A stretch of DNA of 13,905 nt from Solirubrobacteraceae bacterium (GTDB lineage Bacteria > Actinomycetota > Thermoleophilia > Solirubrobacterales > Solirubrobacteraceae). The translations under genes were made by a program, and so were the position numbers. Location of the stretch: assembly GCA_019683665.1 (NCBI GenBank), contig JADGIB010000065.1, positions 1 through 13,905 of the forward strand, read 5' to 3'. Within the stretch, counting starts at the first letter, position 1; each line of letters begins with the position of its first letter. The notes below the pieces were generated by a model, which did not search any database, had not been told where the DNA came from, and saw only the letters and a program-made list of their open reading frames with translations. Positions 11,712 through 13,905 of this stretch are shown one piece after another.

Positions 11712-13905
11712 GCCAGCCCCTCCTCCAGGCGCTGCTGCGCGGCGCGGTAGGTCGGCGAGCGCTCCAGCTCCGTCCGCTGCGCCGGCGGGACGTCGACGGC
11801 GCCGGCCGCCGGGTCCACGCGGACGAGGTCCAGCTCGGCGAGGACGCGCAGCAGGCGGCCCGCGACCGGGGCCGGCCGCGTCGGGTCGTCGCCGCGCAGG
11901 AGGGCGACGAGCCGGTCGCCCCGAGCGCCCCCCGCATCCCGCAGAGCGCGGTACAGCGCGACGAGCGGTTCACGGAGTCGGTGTTCGCGCTCATGGATCT
12001 GCCTGGCGAAGTGTAGCTCTGGGGTCCCCCACGCCATCACCGTCACCTGGGCCACAGCGGCCCGCCGCGATGGCGGGTCGATCGCGACGACGTGCGCGTA
12101 CGGGGCGGCGAGGGCGGGGTCGCGCTCGAGCGCCGTCCACGAGCAGAGGGCGAAGCCGCCGAGGCGCCCGCGCAGCGCCCGCAGCCGCGCTGGGACGTGG
12201 GCGCAGACGGCGAGCACCGGCTCGCCGCTGGCGACGAGCGCGGCGAGCGTGCCGGCGATCCCGCGGTCGCGGCGGTCGGCGGGAGCGGATCGCACCGGGG
12301 CGGGCGCGGGCGGCTCCAGGGGCGCGTCGAGCTCGGCGAGCGCGGCGCGCAGGTAGTCCTCGGGCTCGCCGACGACCTCGATCGGGGCGGGCGCGCAGGG
12401 CTGGGCGTGGCGCAGGAGCAGGCGCGGCTCGACCGTCCCCTGCCAGCGGTCGAGCTCGAGGCCGACGACGAGGTCGGCGGGCTCGCCGGTGGCGACCGGG
12501 AGGCGGCCGTCGCAGCCGAACGCGACGGCCCGGGCGCGCACGCCGCCGGCCTCGACCGTGCAGCGGACGTGGCGGCCGCTCTCCCCCATCGGCCGCGGGT
12601 CGGCGATCCGGGCGGCGGGCAGCAGGAGCCGCACCGGCGGGTTGCCGTGGCCGAACGGCTCGAGCCGCTCGAGCTCCTCGGCCAGCTCGTGGCCGAGGTC
12701 GCCGCCGGCGACGACGGCGTCGACCCGCTGGACGGGGACGAGGTCGTCGTCGCTGAGGACGGCGGCGGCGTGGGCGGCGAACGCGGCCCGGAACGCGTCG
12801 ACGCGGGCGCCGTCGATCTCCAGGCCGGCGGCGGCGCGGTGGCCGCCGTGGCGGTCGAGGTGGCCGGCGCACGCCTCGAGCCCGGCGAGCAGGTCGAAGG
12901 CGGGGATCGAGCGGGCCGAGCCGGTGCCGCGCAGCCCGGCCTCGGTGCGCTCGAGCGCGATGACGACCGTGGGCCGGTGGTGGCGCTCGACGAGCTTGGA
13001 GGCGACGATCCCGGCCACGCCCGGGTGCCAGCCCTCGGCGGCGACGACGAGCGCGGCGGCGCCCTCCAGCCCGCGCGCCTGGGCCTCGGCCTCGAACAGC
13101 ATCCGCTCCTCGACGTGGCGGCGCTCGGCGTTGACGCGGTCGAGCTCGTCGGCGACCGCGCGGGCGCGCGCCTCGTCGTCGGTGAGCAGCAGCTCGAGCC
13201 CGGCGTCGGCGCGGGCGAGGCGGCCGGCCGCGTTGATCCGCGGCGCGAGGCGGAAGCCGCAGTCGCCGGCGCCGGCGCGGGACGGGTCGACGCGGGCGAC
13301 GGCCATGAGCGCGCGCAGGCCGGGCTTGCGGGTCGTGCGCAGCGCCCGCAGGCCCTCGCGCACGAGCCGGCGGTTCTCGCCGCGCAGCGGGACGACGTCG
13401 GCGACGGTGGCGAGCGCGACGAGGTCGAGGTCCTCGGCCGCCGTCGGAGCGCCGAGCGCCTCGGCGAGCTTGTGGGCGACCGCGGCCGCGCACAGCTCCG
13501 CGAACGGGTAGCCGCAGACGGCCGGGTGCAGGATCGGCGCGTCGGGCAGGCGGCCGTCGGCGCGCGGGCGGTGGTGGTCGGTGACGAGGACGTCGAACCC
13601 GGCCGCGCGGGCCTGGGCGACCTCGTCGACGGCGGTGATCGCGCAGTCGGCGGTGATGAGCAGGTCCGTGCCCCGGCGGGCGAGGCGCTCGACGGTGTGC
13701 GGGCGCAGGCCGTAGCCGTCCTCGCTGCGGCTGGGCAGGTACCAGGCGGGCCGACCGCCGAGGGCGCGCAGCGCGCGGACGAGGATCGCGGTGGCGCAGA
13801 CGCCGTCGACGTCGTAGTCGCCGTGGACGACGATGCGCGACCCGGCGGCGAGGTGGCGGCGGACGAGGTCGAGCGCGGCGTCGAGGCCGTCGAAGGCGGC
13901 GGGCG
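11669..13905 (-). CDS. recJ: Single-stranded-DNA exonuclease RecJ (5' end outside window)
   Basis: A partial protein: 744 residues are in the window and the N-terminus lies beyond 13905. RecJ degrades single-stranded DNA 5' to 3' in recombination and mismatch repair, using Mn2+/Mg2+. DHH-phosphoesterase motifs are visible in order: HGDYDVDGVCA (about 13825-13793), LLITADCAIT (about 13663-13634) and VTDHHRP (about 13585-13565). The third matches the name-giving Asp-His-His. FRLAPRINAAGRL (about 13252-13214) marks the DHHA1 part, followed by GWHPGVAGIVASKLVE (about 13036-12989) and GGHRAAAGLEI (about 12850-12820). After the OB-like region, roughly the last 190 residues form an extra C-terminal domain absent from the E. 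coli protein, with an alpha/beta part and a helical end. The second motif reads ADCAI where VDCGI or VDNGI is usual. The stop is 43 bases inside rel. Confidence 0.95.
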   Translation of the reverse strand, partial: PAAFDGLDAALDLVRRHLAAGSRIVVHGDYDVDGVCATAILVRALRALGGRPAWYLPSRSEDGYGLRPHTVERLARRGTDLLITADCAITAVDEVAQARAAGFDVLVTDHHRPRADGRLPDAPILHPAVCGYPFAELCAAAVAHKLAEALGAPTAAEDLDLVALATVADVVPLRGENRRLVREGLRALRTTRKPGLRALMAVARVDPSRAGAGDCGFRLAPRINAAGRLARADAGLELLLTDDEARARAVADELDRVNAERRHVEERMLFEAEAQARGLEGAAALVVAAEGWHPGVAGIVASKLVERHHRPTVVIALERTEAGLRGTGSARSIPAFDLLAGLEACAGHLDRHGGHRAAAGLEIDGARVDAFRAAFAAHAAAVLSDDDLVPVQRVDAVVAGGDLGHELAEELERLEPFGHGNPPVRLLLPAARIADPRPMGESGRHVRCTVEAGGVRARAVAFGCDGRLPVATGEPADLVVGLELDRWQGTVEPRLLLRHAQPCAPAPIEVVGEPEDYLRAALAELDAPLEPPAPAPVRSAPADRRDRGIAGTLAALVASGEPVLAVCAHVPARLRALRGRLGGFALCSWTALERDPALAAPYAHVVAIDPPSRRAAVAQVTVMAWGTPELHFARQIHEREHRLREPLVALYRALRDAGGARGDRLVALLRGDDPTRPAPVAGRLLRVLAELDLVRVDPAAGAVDVPPAQRTELERSPTYRAAQQRLEEGLAWLSTPPTPARRAA
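11717..11726 (-). promoter_or_regulatory. Strong Shine-Dalgarno fixing the rel start
   Basis: GGAGGAGGGG on the minus strand, five bases before the ATG at 11711, lying within the coding sequence of recJ. It decides between this start and the in-frame GTG at 11672, which lacks such a site, and supports translation of rel independent of, or coupled to, the end of recJ. Confidence 0.75.

Noticed and set aside
9243..11750. 835-codon open frame on the plus strand
   Set aside because: It is exactly antisense to rel, is made of Arg/Asp/Val/Leu-rich low-complexity sequence, and has no recognisable domain; high GC removes stops from the opposite strand.
11991..13493. Long Arg/Pro-rich minus-strand frame over recJ
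   Set aside because: Frame-shifted shadow of recJ with poly-Arg runs; the DHH motifs lie in the other frame.

Overview
The window is very GC-rich, with third codon positions almost always G or C. Its gene content is that of a high-GC actinobacterium: a zinc-ribbon threonine-synthase-type enzyme paired with a sulfur-carrier protein, a long Rel, a secreted S1 protease with Ig-like tail domains, and BldC-type small DNA-binding proteins. The mix, especially a RecJ next to rel and the Ala/Pro-rich secreted protease, suggests Thermoleophilia (Solirubrobacterales-like). That placement is inference from style, not from a marker gene.

Layout. Positions 116-1653 (minus strand) hold a two-gene operon, a threonine synthase family enzyme followed by a ThiS/MoaD-like protein ending in Gly-Gly. 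It is preceded at 1657-1831 by a clear SAM-I (S-box) riboswitch with an intrinsic terminator whose 3' arm contains the Shine-Dalgarno sequence. Divergently, 1950-4481 (plus) carries a CorA-type Mg2+ channel, an overlapping flavin-reductase-like protein and a diacylglycerol-kinase-family lipid kinase. A small BldC/excisionase-type helix-turn-helix gene (minus, ending at 4474) converges on the lipid kinase and diverges from the cytochrome bd operon cydA-cydB plus a 61-residue membrane protein (4805-7439, plus). The rest is on the minus strand, read from right to left: recJ (5' end outside the window), rel (overlapping recJ by 43 bases), a second BldC-type regulator, and a secreted chymotrypsin-fold protease. 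The protease converges on the cyd operon with overlapping stop codons.

How it fits together. The most unusual unit is the SAM riboswitch in front of a threonine-synthase-like enzyme and a sulfur carrier. SAM repression and a thiocarboxylate-type partner both point to methionine/homocysteine synthesis rather than, or as well as, threonine synthesis. The proposed reaction, O-phosphohomoserine plus carrier-protein thiocarboxylate giving homocysteine, is a hypothesis modelled on CysM/CysO. Cytochrome bd suggests growth at low oxygen or under respiratory stress; Rel and RecJ are housekeeping stress-response and repair functions.

Several genes seem to be transcribed from a TAnnnT -10 box lying 7-9 bases before the start codon, which points to leaderless mRNAs. 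No tRNA, rRNA, insertion sequence, CRISPR array or phage gene was seen.
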